Shown here: one piece after another, positions 41,019 through 50,957 of the stretch
Layout: each line of letters starts with the position of its first letter
How positions within the stretch are numbered: position 1 is the stretch's first letter
Assembly (NCBI GenBank): GCA_003343805.1
Contig: QAKM01000044.1
Location: 1-64,000 of the forward strand
DNA length: 64,000 nt
Origin: Bacillota bacterium
GTDB lineage: Bacteria; Bacillota; Clostridia; Christensenellales; Borkfalkiaceae
Reading direction: 5' to 3'
The notes under the pieces: model-generated
The model's input: only the letters and a program-made list of their open reading frames with translations
What the model was told of the DNA's origin: nothing
Database searches by the model: none
Position numbers and translations under genes: made by a program

Positions 41019-42347
41019 ATGAATACGAGAGATACTCTGAAGGTAAATTCGGTCGGACATCTTGAGATCGGGGGCGCGGACTGCGTGGATCTTGCACGCG
41101 AGTTCGGAACGCCGCTCTACGTCTTTGACGAGGCCTATATCCGCAACATGATGCGGCTGTACCGCGATACGATCGCAGAAGAATACGGCGGGAACGGGCT
41201 TGTTCTGTACGCCAGCAAGGCGTTTTCCTGCAAGGCGATGTATGCGATCGCAAAACAGGAGAAGATAGGCGTCGACGTCGTTTCGGGCGGAGAGCTCTAC
41301 ACGGCGCTTTCGGCGGGTTTTCCTGCGGAAAAGATCTATCTGCACGGCAACAACAAACTGCCGAAGGAGCGGGCGGAAGCGCTCGATGCCGGCATCGGCG
41401 GCATCGTCGTGGATGCCTATTCCGAGGCGGACGCGCTCGACGAGGAGGCGGCTGCACGCAATATGGTGCAGGACGTCCTCATCCGCGTCAATCCCGGCGT
41501 GGAGGCGCACACGCACGCCTATGTGCAGACGGCGACGCCCGACAGTAAGTTTGGGTTCTCCGTCGCGGACGGTGCGGCGCTGGCGATGACCCGCCACGTT
41601 CTTGCCCAAAAGCATCTCCGCCTCCGCGGGTTCCACTGCCACATCGGCTCGCAGATCTTTGAAAAACAGTCCTTTGTTCTGGCGGCCGAAAAAATGTGCG
41701 CTTTCATCTCATCGGTCAGGGCGGAGACGGGCTTTGAGGCGGATACTCTCAACCTGGGCGGAGGGTTCGGCATCTGGTACACGGATGAGGACGCAAAGCT
41801 TCCCGTTGACGGCTACCGCGGGTATCTTTCTGCTCTCATTTCCGCCGTAAAGAAGGGGTGCGGGGAGCTTGGGCTGAAGGAGCCCTTTCTTCTCATCGAG
41901 CCCGGCCGCTCCATCGTGGGGGAAGCGGGCATCACGCTTTACACCGTGGGTGCCATCAAGGAGATCCCCGGCATCCGCAAATACCTTGCCGTGGACGGCG
42001 GGATGTTCGACAACCCCCGGTACTGTCTCTATCAGTCCAAGTACACGGCGGTGCTTGCAAATCGTGCCTCGGAGCAGCCGACGGAGCGCGTCGCCATCGC
42101 CGGTAAGTGCTGCGAAAGCGGCGATCTCATCGGCATCGACTTCAACCTCCCCAAGGCAAAGGAGGGGGATCTGATCGCCGTGCTCTCGACGGGCGCCTAC
42201 AACTATTCGATGGCGAGCAATTATAACCGCAATGCGATCCCGCCCGCCGTGCTCGTCAAGGACGGCAAAGCGCGCTGTATCATCAAGCCGCAGACCTATG
42301 AGGACATCACCCGAAACGATGTCCTTCCCGAGGATCTGCTTTCCTGA
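41019..42347 (+). CDS. lysA: Diaminopimelate decarboxylase
   Basis: LysA makes L-lysine from meso-diaminopimelate with PLP. The 442-residue protein has the PLP-lysine in YASKAFSCKAM, the HCHIGSQI motif, the glycine-rich LNLGGGFG, EPGRSIVGEAG and the substrate-site CCESGD. GAAGGAAGGA precedes the ATG; an in-frame upstream extension crosses a terminator and promoter and is rejected. The leader is only ~25 bases, so there is no room for a lysine riboswitch. It is transcribed alone. Confidence 0.96.
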   Translation: MNTRDTLKVNSVGHLEIGGADCVDLAREFGTPLYVFDEAYIRNMMRLYRDTIAEEYGGNGLVLYASKAFSCKAMYAIAKQEKIGVDVVSGGELYTALSAGFPAEKIYLHGNNKLPKERAEALDAGIGGIVVDAYSEADALDEEAAARNMVQDVLIRVNPGVEAHTHAYVQTATPDSKFGFSVADGAALAMTRHVLAQKHLRLRGFHCHIGSQIFEKQSFVLAAEKMCAFISSVRAETGFEADTLNLGGGFGIWYTDEDAKLPVDGYRGYLSALISAVKKGCGELGLKEPFLLIEPGRSIVGEAGITLYTVGAIKEIPGIRKYLAVDGGMFDNPRYCLYQSKYTAVLANRASEQPTERVAIAGKCCESGDLIGIDFNLPKAKEGDLIAVLSTGAYNYSMASNYNRNAIPPAVLVKDGKARCIIKPQTYEDITRNDVLPEDLLS

Positions 42348-42369
42348 AAAAAATTGCAATTCTTTCCGA

Positions 42370-42395
42370 AAGCCCGTTTGAGAACGGGCTTTTTG
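42370..42395 (+). terminator. Rho-independent terminator after lysA
   Basis: AAAGCCCGTT (42370-42379) pairs perfectly with AACGGGCTTT (42384-42393), loop TGAG, continuing into TTTTT. Confidence 0.9.
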
Positions 42396-42473
42396 CGTTT
42401 ATAAATACGTTGACAAATTTTACTGCCGCTTCGGCGCACGGCGCTTCGGCGGCTCTTAAGGAGCACTACGGTT

Positions 42474-44336
42474 ATGGAAAGACAGGGCAATATCAGGATC
42501 GCAAGCGAAAACATGATGCCTATCATCAAGAAATGGCTGTATTCGGACAAGGACATCTTCCTTCGTGAGATCGTCTCCAACGCATCGGACGCCATTACAA
42601 AGTATAAAAAGCTCGTCTCGCTCGGTGAAGCTGCCGAGGATGAACACTATCAGATCGTTGTGACGACGGACGACAAAGCGGGAACGCTCACCGTCGAGGA
42701 CAACGGCATCGGCATGACTGCGGAAGAGGTGGAAAAGTACATCACGCAGATCGCCTTCTCGGGTGCGGCCGACTTCCTCGAAAAGTACGAAAAAGCGGGC
42801 GGGGAAGGCATCATCGGTCACTTCGGCCTCGGCTTTTATTCCGCCTACATGGTCTCGGACAACATCGAGATCTTTACGAAGTCCTATCGCGAGGGGAGCG
42901 CGGGCGTTCATTGGCAGTCGGACGGCAACAGCACCTATACGATCGGCGACTGCGACAAGGAGACGCGCGGCACCAAAGTCGTCATGCACCTTGCCGAGGG
43001 AGAGAAGGAGTTTGCAAGAGAGAGCGAAGTGAGAAAGCTCCTCAACAAGTATTGCTCCTTCATGCCCTATGAGATCTATCTCAACCCGAAATCGGACGAA
43101 GAGCTCAATAAGGACGTCAAGGAAGGGGAAGAGCGTAAAAAGAATACGCCCGTCAATACGACGGAGCCTCTCTATCTGAAGCAGCCCAAGGACTGCACGG
43201 AGGAGGAATATAAGGACTTCTACCGCCATACCTTTTCCGATTTCAACGATCCGCTCTTTCAGATCCACCTCAACATGGAGTATCCCTTCCGCTTAAAGGG
43301 CATCCTCTACTTCCCCAAGGTGAGGAAGCAGGTGGAGCTCGAGCGCGGGCAGGTCAAGCTGTACTGCAATCAGGTGTTCATTGCCGATAACATCAAGGAA
43401 GTCATTCCCGAGTTCCTGATGCTTTTGAACGGCGTCATCGACTGTCCCGATATCCCGCTCAACGTTTCGCGTTCCTTCCTGCAGAACGATGCGCAGGTGC
43501 AGAAGATCGCCAAGCACATCACGAAGAAGGTGGCCGATAAACTCAAGGAGCTCTACCGCGACGATAAGGAAAAGTACGAGAATTGTTGGAACGACCTTGC
43601 GACCTTCGTCAAGTTCGGCTGCGTCAAGGACGACCGTTTCTACGATCAGGTCAAGGATATCGTCATCTACAAGAACTTAGAGGGCAAGTATGTGCCGCTT
43701 TCCTCCATGTTCGGCGAGGAGGTCTCCGAAGAGGATGCCAAGAACGGCAAAGAGCCGCAGGCCGTCTACTATGTTTCGGATGAGAAGAAGCAGGCGCAGT
43801 ATGTCAAAATGTTCAAGGACGCAGGGCTGGACGCCATCATCTGCGATACCTACATCGATCCTCACTTCATCAGCTATATCGAGTACAAGAATCCCACCCG
43901 CGTGCGCTTCCTGCGCATCGATGCCGATATCGCAGGTGCCTTAAAGGAGGCCGGGGAAGAGAATGCGGACGAGGCCAAAGAGATCGCGGGGATCTTTGAA
44001 AAGTACCTTGAGGGCAAACACGTCAAGGTGACGACGGAGCGGCTCAAGGATGCCGACGTGCCCGCCGTTGTCAACGTCTCCGAGTTCATGCGCAGAATGT
44101 CCGAGATGAATTCCTTCTATATGATGGGTGATTCCGCGGCGGATGTGACGCTCGTCGTCAATCTGAACAGCGCAGCCGTACAGGGCCTGAAGGGCGCAGG
44201 AGAGGAGGCGCAGAAGCTGTCCGTTCTGCAGATCTACTATCTTGCGATGCTTGCGTACAAGCAGCTTTCGCCCGAAGAGCTTGCCGAATATACACGTAAC
44301 CAGACCGAACTCATCAAAAAGTATCTGCAGGGCTAA
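42474..44336 (+). CDS. htpG: Chaperone HtpG (Hsp90)
   Basis: HtpG is the bacterial Hsp90, an ATP-dependent dimeric chaperone. The 620-residue protein has the GHKL ATPase motifs LREIVSNASDA, VEDNGIGMT and GHFGLGFYSAYMV. A middle domain carries NVSRSFLQND, and a helical dimerisation domain follows. AAGGAGC lies upstream of the ATG. TTGACA is present at 42411-42416, but no -10 box is visible at the right distance. A GC-rich, self-complementary stretch (about 42425-42455) fills that place, and no CIRCE operator is seen. Confidence 0.96.
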   Translation: MERQGNIRIASENMMPIIKKWLYSDKDIFLREIVSNASDAITKYKKLVSLGEAAEDEHYQIVVTTDDKAGTLTVEDNGIGMTAEEVEKYITQIAFSGAADFLEKYEKAGGEGIIGHFGLGFYSAYMVSDNIEIFTKSYREGSAGVHWQSDGNSTYTIGDCDKETRGTKVVMHLAEGEKEFARESEVRKLLNKYCSFMPYEIYLNPKSDEELNKDVKEGEERKKNTPVNTTEPLYLKQPKDCTEEEYKDFYRHTFSDFNDPLFQIHLNMEYPFRLKGILYFPKVRKQVELERGQVKLYCNQVFIADNIKEVIPEFLMLLNGVIDCPDIPLNVSRSFLQNDAQVQKIAKHITKKVADKLKELYRDDKEKYENCWNDLATFVKFGCVKDDRFYDQVKDIVIYKNLEGKYVPLSSMFGEEVSEEDAKNGKEPQAVYYVSDEKKQAQYVKMFKDAGLDAIICDTYIDPHFISYIEYKNPTRVRFLRIDADIAGALKEAGEENADEAKEIAGIFEKYLEGKHVKVTTERLKDADVPAVVNVSEFMRRMSEMNSFYMMGDSAADVTLVVNLNSAAVQGLKGAGEEAQKLSVLQIYYLAMLAYKQLSPEELAEYTRNQTELIKKYLQG

Positions 44337-44355
44337 AATAATTTCTGTCAGCCTA

Positions 44356-44384
44356 TTGACATTCTATCAGGAAATTGATATAAT
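44356..44384 (+). promoter_or_regulatory. Sigma-A promoter of the cold-shock gene
   Basis: Consensus TTGACA (44356-44361), a 17-base spacer and consensus TATAAT (44379-44384), the only perfect hexamer pair in the window. Confidence 0.88.
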
Positions 44385-44484
44385 ATAACACGGCACTCAA
44401 GTTTGATACCTGTTTGAACACGAAGCGTGATCGTCAGCGCGACGCAGAGAAGGTTTTTCAGGCGGCGCCACAGGAGGTATTTTT

Positions 44485-44697
44485 GTGAACGGAACTGTTA
44501 AATGGTTCAACGACGGGAAAGGTTATGGGTTTATTTCCAACGACGAAGGAGGGGACGATATCTTCGTTCACTTCTCCGCCATCCAGACGGAGGGGTTCCG
44601 CACCCTGAAGGAAGGGCAGAAGGTCTCGTTCGAGACGGAGCCCGATCCCAAAGACAGCGGAAAGCTCCGTGCGGTCAACGTGGTACCCCTTTCCTAA
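44485..44697 (+). CDS. Cold shock protein
   Basis: The 70-residue OB-fold protein has RNP1 as KGYGFIS and RNP2 as DIFVHFSAI, starting with the typical [11 protein letters not shown]. It binds single-stranded RNA/DNA as an RNA chaperone. The GTG start has AGGAGGT upstream. A ~94-base untranslated leader follows the very strong promoter, as in other csp genes where it may act as a thermosensor; I cannot show that from sequence alone. Confidence 0.96.
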   Translation: MNGTVKWFNDGKGYGFISNDEGGDDIFVHFSAIQTEGFRTLKEGQKVSFETEPDPKDSGKLRAVNVVPLS

Positions 44698-44742
44698 GCA
44701 CAGCGCGGCGGCACTTTCAACTTGATATTGAAATCTACTGCG

Positions 44743-44772
44743 AAAAAACACGGCGGAAAAGCCGTGTTTTTT
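44743..44772 (+). terminator. Rho-independent terminator after the cold-shock gene
   Basis: A 12-bp perfect stem (44743-44754 with 44761-44772) has A-run and T-run ends; it may work in both directions. Confidence 0.9.
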
Positions 44773-44834
44773 CATCTGCTCCGGGGGGCGCGCTGCTGCG
44801 TCACCCTTTCGGAGCCCGCTGCATAGGATGGGAT

Positions 44835-46148
44835 ATGTTTTCCGAAATGTTCCCGGGCGGCGTCTATTTTGTGGGGATCGGCGGGGTGAGCATGAGTGCG
44901 CTCGCCCGTCTTCTGCATACGCATGGCGTTCCCGTCCGCGGGAGCGACGCGCAGGCAAGCGCTTTGACCGCGCGGCTGGAGCGGGAGGGGATCCCCGTCC
45001 ACATCGGCGAGCGCGAGGAGATTTCGGAGGACACCGTGGTCTGCACGGGAGCCGTGGACGGATCGCATCCGCAGATCGGGGCGGCGGTAAGGGCGGGGAA
45101 ACGCCTTCTGCCGCGCGCGGAACTGCTCGGACGTATCGCCGGGGAGTTCCCTCAGACGGTCTCCTTTGCGGGCTGTCACGGCAAGACGACCGCGACATCC
45201 ATGTTTTCACACATCCTCCGCGGAAGGATGCCCTTCACCTGCCACATCGGCGGGGAGGACAGGGAGCTTTCCAACTGCTATTCGGACGGAGGGGAGGTCT
45301 TTGTGACGGAAGCCTGTGAATTTCAGCGCAGCTTCCTTGCCCTGAAGAGCTCGATCGCCGTCATCCTCAACACCGATCTCGATCATACCGACTGCTATCC
45401 CTCGGAAGAGGAACTGCTCTCCGCTTACCGTGCCTTTGCGGAGCGGGCGGATAAGGTCATCGTCAATGCCGACGATGTGCGGGCGCGCAGCCTGCCTCAT
45501 GCGCTTTCGTTCGGGCTGCATTCGGGTGACATCCGCGCCTGCGGCCTTCGTTCGGAGGGAGAGTGCTACTCTTTCACGGTGACGGAACGGGGCATCCCGC
45601 TCGTCCGCGTGCGCCTTTCCGTCGTGGGGAAGGTACACGTCTACAATGCTCTTGCCGCCTTTGCCGCCGCCCGCCTGATGGGGATCTCTCCGCAGGAAGC
45701 GGCCGACGGACTCTCCGCATTCTGCGGGGTAAGGCGGCGGTTTGAGCGGATCGGCACCTTTTCGGGCGTCCCCGTGATCTCGGATTACGCCCATCACCCG
45801 CGGGAGATCGCCGCCGCCTTTCAGACGGCGCAGGCGCTCACGGAGGGAACGGTGTGCGTCGTGTTTCAGCCGCATACCTATACCCGCACGCGCGATCTGA
45901 TGGAGGCGTTTACCGCAGCTCTGAAGGCGGCGGAAGATCCCGTCATATACCGTACCTATGCCGCGCGGGAACGCTTTTCGCTTGCGGGGAGCGCCGTCCT
46001 GCTCACGGCACATCTTCCGGAGGCCGTCTATGTTCAGTCGCCTTCACAGCTTGAGCGGGCGCTTTTGGATCATGTGCGGCCGGGGGATCTCATCCTCGTG
46101 CTGGGTGCGGGAGACATCGATGCCGTCATGCGCGGGCTCCTCGATTGA
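44835..46148 (+). CDS. murC: UDP-N-acetylmuramate-L-alanine ligase
   Basis: MurC adds L-Ala to UDP-MurNAc, the first amino acid of the peptidoglycan stem. The 437-residue protein has the N-terminal Rossmann motif YFVGIGGVSMSALA, the ATP loop GCHGKTTATSM, the NTDLDHTDCY segment and the C-terminal DYAHHPREI and FQPHTYTRT motifs. The start is uncertain: ATG 44835 has AGGATGGG immediately upstream, and ATG 44847 is the alternative. A longer reading frame continues upstream through the cold-shock gene and terminator but is not used. No clear promoter is visible. Confidence 0.94.
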   Translation: MFSEMFPGGVYFVGIGGVSMSALARLLHTHGVPVRGSDAQASALTARLEREGIPVHIGEREEISEDTVVCTGAVDGSHPQIGAAVRAGKRLLPRAELLGRIAGEFPQTVSFAGCHGKTTATSMFSHILRGRMPFTCHIGGEDRELSNCYSDGGEVFVTEACEFQRSFLALKSSIAVILNTDLDHTDCYPSEEELLSAYRAFAERADKVIVNADDVRARSLPHALSFGLHSGDIRACGLRSEGECYSFTVTERGIPLVRVRLSVVGKVHVYNALAAFAAARLMGISPQEAADGLSAFCGVRRRFERIGTFSGVPVISDYAHHPREIAAAFQTAQALTEGTVCVVFQPHTYTRTRDLMEAFTAALKAAEDPVIYRTYAARERFSLAGSAVLLTAHLPEAVYVQSPSQLERALLDHVRPGDLILVLGAGDIDAVMRGLLD

Positions 46149-46151
46149 AAG

Positions 46152-46190
46152 ACGCCCTCTCGGAGCTGTTCCGGGAGGGCGTTTTCCGTG
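46152..46190 (+). terminator. Terminator between murC and the convergent DUF815 gene
   Basis: A 12-bp stem with one T-G pair (46152-46163 with 46171-46182) is followed by TTT. It could serve both converging genes. Confidence 0.75.
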
Positions 46191-46198
46191 TTTGCGTA

Positions 46199-47371
46199 TT
46201 ATAGTTCGATGGGTTTGTCCTTCTTCTGACGGGCGATGAGATAATCGACGAGCTGTCTTGCCCGGCGGGGAGACCGTCCTCCGCGCAGGAGCGCCCAGCG
46301 TTCGGCGATGGCGTCGAGCGCCGTCCCCGACAGAAGGAGGCCCTCTTCTGTGCACAGCGCCCGCACGATGCCGAGGTATTCCTCTTTGTTGGTCGCCGAG
46401 AAGAGCACCGTGATGCCGAAGCGGTCGGAGAGGGAGAGGAGTTCCTGTTCGTTCTCTTCGCGGTGCATACTGTTCTCGCGGGCGGACACGCTTTCCTCGA
46501 CGATGTGACGGCGGTTGCTGGTCGCTACGATCATCACGTTGTCGGCATGGCCTTCGGCGCTTCCCTGGAGCGCGGTCTTGAGCGAGGAGATGCGGTCGTC
46601 GTGCTCGCTCAGCGAAAAGTCATCGATAAAGACGAGGAAGCGCAGGGGGATGGCGGAAAGATAGGACTTCAGTTTGGGCAGATGTCCGACGTTCTCTTTG
46701 GCGATCTCGACGAGGCGCAGCTTTTGCGGGAAGAAATTTTTGACCATCGCATGGACGGTGGAGGACTTCCCCGTGCCGCGGTCGCCGTAGAGGAGCATAT
46801 CCGAATAGGGAAGCCCGCGTACAAAGTTTTCAAGGTTATCATAGACCTGCGCCTTTTCATGCTCATAGCCCTTGAGGTCGGAAAGGGAGAGAGCAGAGGG
46901 GGTGCGGACGGGAACGAGCTCGTCCTCTGCCGTCCAGCAGAACTCGGCAGAGGAGATGAACTTCCCGTAGCCGGAGCTCTGGTAGTAGGAATAGAGCAGG
47001 TTTGCGGCTTTTTCATCCCAGCTCATGAGGGGTGCAGACGGTTTCCCCATATAAAAGTCGGGGGAAGAAAACTCGAGGGCGCGGCCGATCTCGGTAAGAT
47101 CGCAGATGTAGGCACGCTTCAGATAGGGGGAGATGTTCCCGCCAGCGGCACAGGCACGGGAGAAGGCGTTTTCGTCGGCTACGACGGCCTCCTTCACATA
47201 TTCTGCAAAATTGTTCTCGGCGCCGTGCTCGAAAAGTTCGTGCAAAAAGGCGGCGCGGGCGGAGAGATCGCCGTTGCGGTATGTGCGGAATGCGGCGATC
47301 ACGGGGTCTTTCAGGATGCCCGAGAGGACGGTGAGTTCCAGAAAACCCGGCTGATAGGTCTGTTCGTTCAT
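46199..47371 (-). CDS. DUF815-family AAA ATPase
   Basis: The 390-residue protein has an N-terminal helical region of ~170 residues and a C-terminal AAA domain. Walker A is LLYGDRGTGKSSTVHAM, Walker B FLVFIDDFSLSEHDD and sensor 1 VMIVATSNRRHI; a helical lid ends the domain. This matches the widespread DUF815 ATP-binding family, whose substrate is unknown. The start is set by the conserved MNEQTYQPGF N-terminus and GAAGGGAAG upstream. It is the only minus-strand gene between 11.8 and 62.1 kb and has its own promoter. Confidence 0.85.
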   Translation of the reverse strand: MNEQTYQPGFLELTVLSGILKDPVIAAFRTYRNGDLSARAAFLHELFEHGAENNFAEYVKEAVVADENAFSRACAAGGNISPYLKRAYICDLTEIGRALEFSSPDFYMGKPSAPLMSWDEKAANLLYSYYQSSGYGKFISSAEFCWTAEDELVPVRTPSALSLSDLKGYEHEKAQVYDNLENFVRGLPYSDMLLYGDRGTGKSSTVHAMVKNFFPQKLRLVEIAKENVGHLPKLKSYLSAIPLRFLVFIDDFSLSEHDDRISSLKTALQGSAEGHADNVMIVATSNRRHIVEESVSARENSMHREENEQELLSLSDRFGITVLFSATNKEEYLGIVRALCTEEGLLLSGTALDAIAERWALLRGGRSPRRARQLVDYLIARQKKDKPIEL

Positions 47372-47408
47372 GAGCTGCTTCCCTTCTTCTGAAGAAATTA
47401 CGGGTGCT

Positions 47409-47437
47409 ATTATAATGCACCGCGGCAAAAAAAGCAA
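47409..47437 (-). promoter_or_regulatory. Sigma-A promoter of the DUF815 gene
   Basis: On the minus strand TTGCTT (47432-47437), a 17-base spacer and consensus TATAAT (47409-47414). It is back-to-back with the ilvC promoter. Confidence 0.75.
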
Positions 47438-47466
47438 CAAAAAGGCGTAAAATATTCGCCGTTTGC

Positions 47467-47495
47467 TTGACGAAAATGGGGCGGCGGCGTATAAT
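47467..47495 (+). promoter_or_regulatory. Sigma-A promoter of ilvC
   Basis: TTGACG (47467-47472), a 17-base spacer and consensus TATAAT (47490-47495). The leader is only about 25 bases, so no T-box or attenuator is present. Confidence 0.85.
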
Positions 47496-47523
47496 ATACA
47501 AAAAAAGCAAGTTTCGGAGGTAA

Positions 47524-48576
<1,053 letters not shown>

Positions 48577-48598
48577 CTGCCCCTGCGGCAGAACATTG

Positions 48599-48633
48599 CA
48601 TCCCGAAGCGTTTTCCTTCGGGATGTATTTTTG
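48599..48633 (+). terminator. Rho-independent terminator after ilvC
   Basis: A 10-bp perfect stem (CATCCCGAAG at 48599-48608, CTTCGGGATG at 48616-48625) is followed by TATTTTT. Confidence 0.88.
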
Positions 48634-48745
48634 TGTTCTTTCCCTGCGGATGGAAAAATGATGAAAAAATTGCCGAAATTCTTTCCAGAAAGGAAAAGAA
48701 GGGCAAAATTTTCGTAAAAAAAACGGAATAATTGCAATTTGGGTA

Positions 48746-48774
48746 TTGAAATTCAGGACAGAATATAGTATAAT
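48746..48774 (+). promoter_or_regulatory. Sigma-A promoter of the glycogen operon
   Basis: TTGAAA (48746-48751), a 17-base spacer and consensus TATAAT (48769-48774); the leader is about 65 bases. Confidence 0.8.
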
Positions 48775-48845
48775 AGGCTTGTACGGTGCGGATGCTGCAC
48801 CACAAGATACAGTATCTTTGCAGAAATGCAAGAGAAGGGGGTTCC

Positions 48846-50930
48846 ATGAACAAAGATCAACTGCTGAGCAAGGAGACCGATTTCCCGCTCTACCTCTACC
48901 ATCACGGCAAGAATGACCGCATATACGAAGTTTTCGGGGCGCACAAGCTGGAACAGGACGGCAAGGAAGGCTATATGTTCCGCGTCTGGGCGCCGCACGC
49001 GAAGGGCGTGTCCGTCGTCGGCGATTTCAACGGCTGGGATACCGAAGCGAATGTCATGGAGCGCATGGTGGACGGCGAAACGTTTGAGTTGTTCATCCCC
49101 GGCCTCAAGCAGTACGATGTCTACAAGTACTGCGTCACGGCGGCGGACGGCAGGCAACTGATGAAGGCCGATCCCGTTGGCTTCCATACGGAGACGCCTC
49201 CCGCCAATGCGTCCAAACTCTATGACCTGGAAGGTTACGAGTGGAAGGATCACGACTATCTCGAGGCGCTCTATAAAAAGAATATCTATTCCTCGCCGAT
49301 GAACATCTACGAGGTCAACCTTCTCTCCTGGAAAAAGCATGACGACGGGAATTATTATTCCTATCTCGATCTTGCGCGCGAGCTTGTGCCTTACGTCAAA
49401 GAGATGGGGTACACGCACGTCGAGTTCATGCCCGTGACGGAGTTCCCCTTCGACGGTTCGTGGGGGTATCAGGTGACGGGGTATTTTGCCGTGACGTCCC
49501 GTCTCGGCACGCCCAAAGATTTCATGGCGCTCGTCGATGCGTTCCATGCGGCGGGCATCGGGGTCATCCTCGACTGGGTTCCTGCGCACTTCCCCAAGGA
49601 CGCGCACGGCCTCTATGAGTTTGACGGCCAGCCCCTCTATGAGAGCAGCCAGTGGGACAGGATGGAACACAAGAGCTGGGGGACGCGCCGCTTTGATTAC
49701 GGCAGGAACGAAGTCCTTTCCTTCCTCATCTCTTCCGCCTGCTTCCTCTTCGATAAGTTCCACTGCGACGGTCTGCGTGTGGATGCGGTCGCGTCCATGC
49801 TCTATCTTGACTATGACAAGCGCGAAGGGGAATGGGTCCCCAACATTTACGGCGAAAATAAGAATCTGGAGGCGATCGCGTTCCTGCGCAAGCTCAACGA
49901 GGCTGTGTTCCTCCGCTATCCGCACGCATTGATGATCGCAGAGGAATCTACGGCGTGGGGGCTCGTCACAAAGCCCGGCTCGGTGGGCGGCCTTGGATTC
50001 AACTACAAGTGGAACATGGGCTGGATGAACGATATGCTCTCGTATATCAGTCTCAATCCCTTCTTCCGCATGAACAACCACAACAAACTCACGTTCTCGA
50101 TGATGTATGCCTTCTCCGAAAATTATGTGCTTCCCATCTCGCATGACGAGGTGGTGTACGGGAAGTGCTCGCTCATCAACAAGATGCCCGGCAATTACGA
50201 AGAGAAGTTCGCGGGCGTAAGATCCTTCCTCGGCTATATGATGGCGCATCCCGGCAAGAAACTCGGCTTTATGGGCTATGAGTTCGGTCAGTTCAACGAA
50301 TGGGACTATCACAAGCAGCTCGATTTCTTCCTCGTGGACGAGTACGAGATGCACCGCAAGCTGCAGTCTTATGTGAAGGCCCTCAACGACTTCTATGCTT
50401 CGACGGCTGCGTTCTTTGAGGTCGAGGATTCGTGGGACGGCTTTGAATGGCTCGCTCCCAACGATGCCGATCGCAACATCGTCTCCTTCATCCGCAGAGA
50501 CAAGAAGGGGAACGAAGTCATTGCGCTCATCAGCTTCTCGGGCGCGGACAATCCAGGGTATTGGATGGGGGTCAACAAGCGCGGCAAATACCGCATCGTC
50601 TTCAACAGCGACGACAAGAAATACGGCGGCGACGGCAAGATCAAAAAGAGCGTCTTTACGGCGACGAAGAAGCCAAGCCACGGCAAGATGTATTCCGTCG
50701 TCATCGATGTGCCCAAACTGACCTGTCTCTACTTCGTCAAGGAGCCCGATCCGCCCAAGGCTGAAAAGCTGCCCGCGGCAGGGTCGAAGAAGAAGGTGCA
50801 GGCGGCCTCGGTCAAGACGGATAAGGCGGCGCCGAAAACGACTGCAAAGGCATCCGCGGCAGAGAGCGCAAAGGCGGCTCCTGCGAAAAAATCTACGGCG
50901 AAAACGGCAAAAAAGCCGGATTTGAAATAA
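48846..50930 (+). CDS. glgB: 1,4-alpha-glucan branching enzyme with basic C-terminal tail
   Basis: GlgB introduces alpha-1,6 branches into glycogen. Residues ~30-140 form a CBM48 domain (YMFRVWAPHAKGVSVVGDFNGW). The GH13 barrel follows with EFMPVTEFPFDGSWGYQVTGYF, the nucleophile Asp in GLRVDAVASMLYLDY, the acid Glu in MIAEESTAW and ISHDEVV. After the C-terminal beta domain, residues ~633-694 form a low-complexity tail of Lys, Ala, Ser and Thr, resembling a histone H1 tail and about +12 in net charge; this is unusual for GlgB. GAAGGGGG precedes the ATG. It is the first of five glycogen genes with short gaps. Confidence 0.95.
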   Translation: MNKDQLLSKETDFPLYLYHHGKNDRIYEVFGAHKLEQDGKEGYMFRVWAPHAKGVSVVGDFNGWDTEANVMERMVDGETFELFIPGLKQYDVYKYCVTAADGRQLMKADPVGFHTETPPANASKLYDLEGYEWKDHDYLEALYKKNIYSSPMNIYEVNLLSWKKHDDGNYYSYLDLARELVPYVKEMGYTHVEFMPVTEFPFDGSWGYQVTGYFAVTSRLGTPKDFMALVDAFHAAGIGVILDWVPAHFPKDAHGLYEFDGQPLYESSQWDRMEHKSWGTRRFDYGRNEVLSFLISSACFLFDKFHCDGLRVDAVASMLYLDYDKREGEWVPNIYGENKNLEAIAFLRKLNEAVFLRYPHALMIAEESTAWGLVTKPGSVGGLGFNYKWNMGWMNDMLSYISLNPFFRMNNHNKLTFSMMYAFSENYVLPISHDEVVYGKCSLINKMPGNYEEKFAGVRSFLGYMMAHPGKKLGFMGYEFGQFNEWDYHKQLDFFLVDEYEMHRKLQSYVKALNDFYASTAAFFEVEDSWDGFEWLAPNDADRNIVSFIRRDKKGNEVIALISFSGADNPGYWMGVNKRGKYRIVFNSDDKKYGGDGKIKKSVFTATKKPSHGKMYSVVIDVPKLTCLYFVKEPDPPKAEKLPAAGSKKKVQAASVKTDKAAPKTTAKASAAESAKAAPAKKSTAKTAKKPDLK

Positions 50931-50957
50931 GGAAATCTGAAAGGGGGCATATGGCAT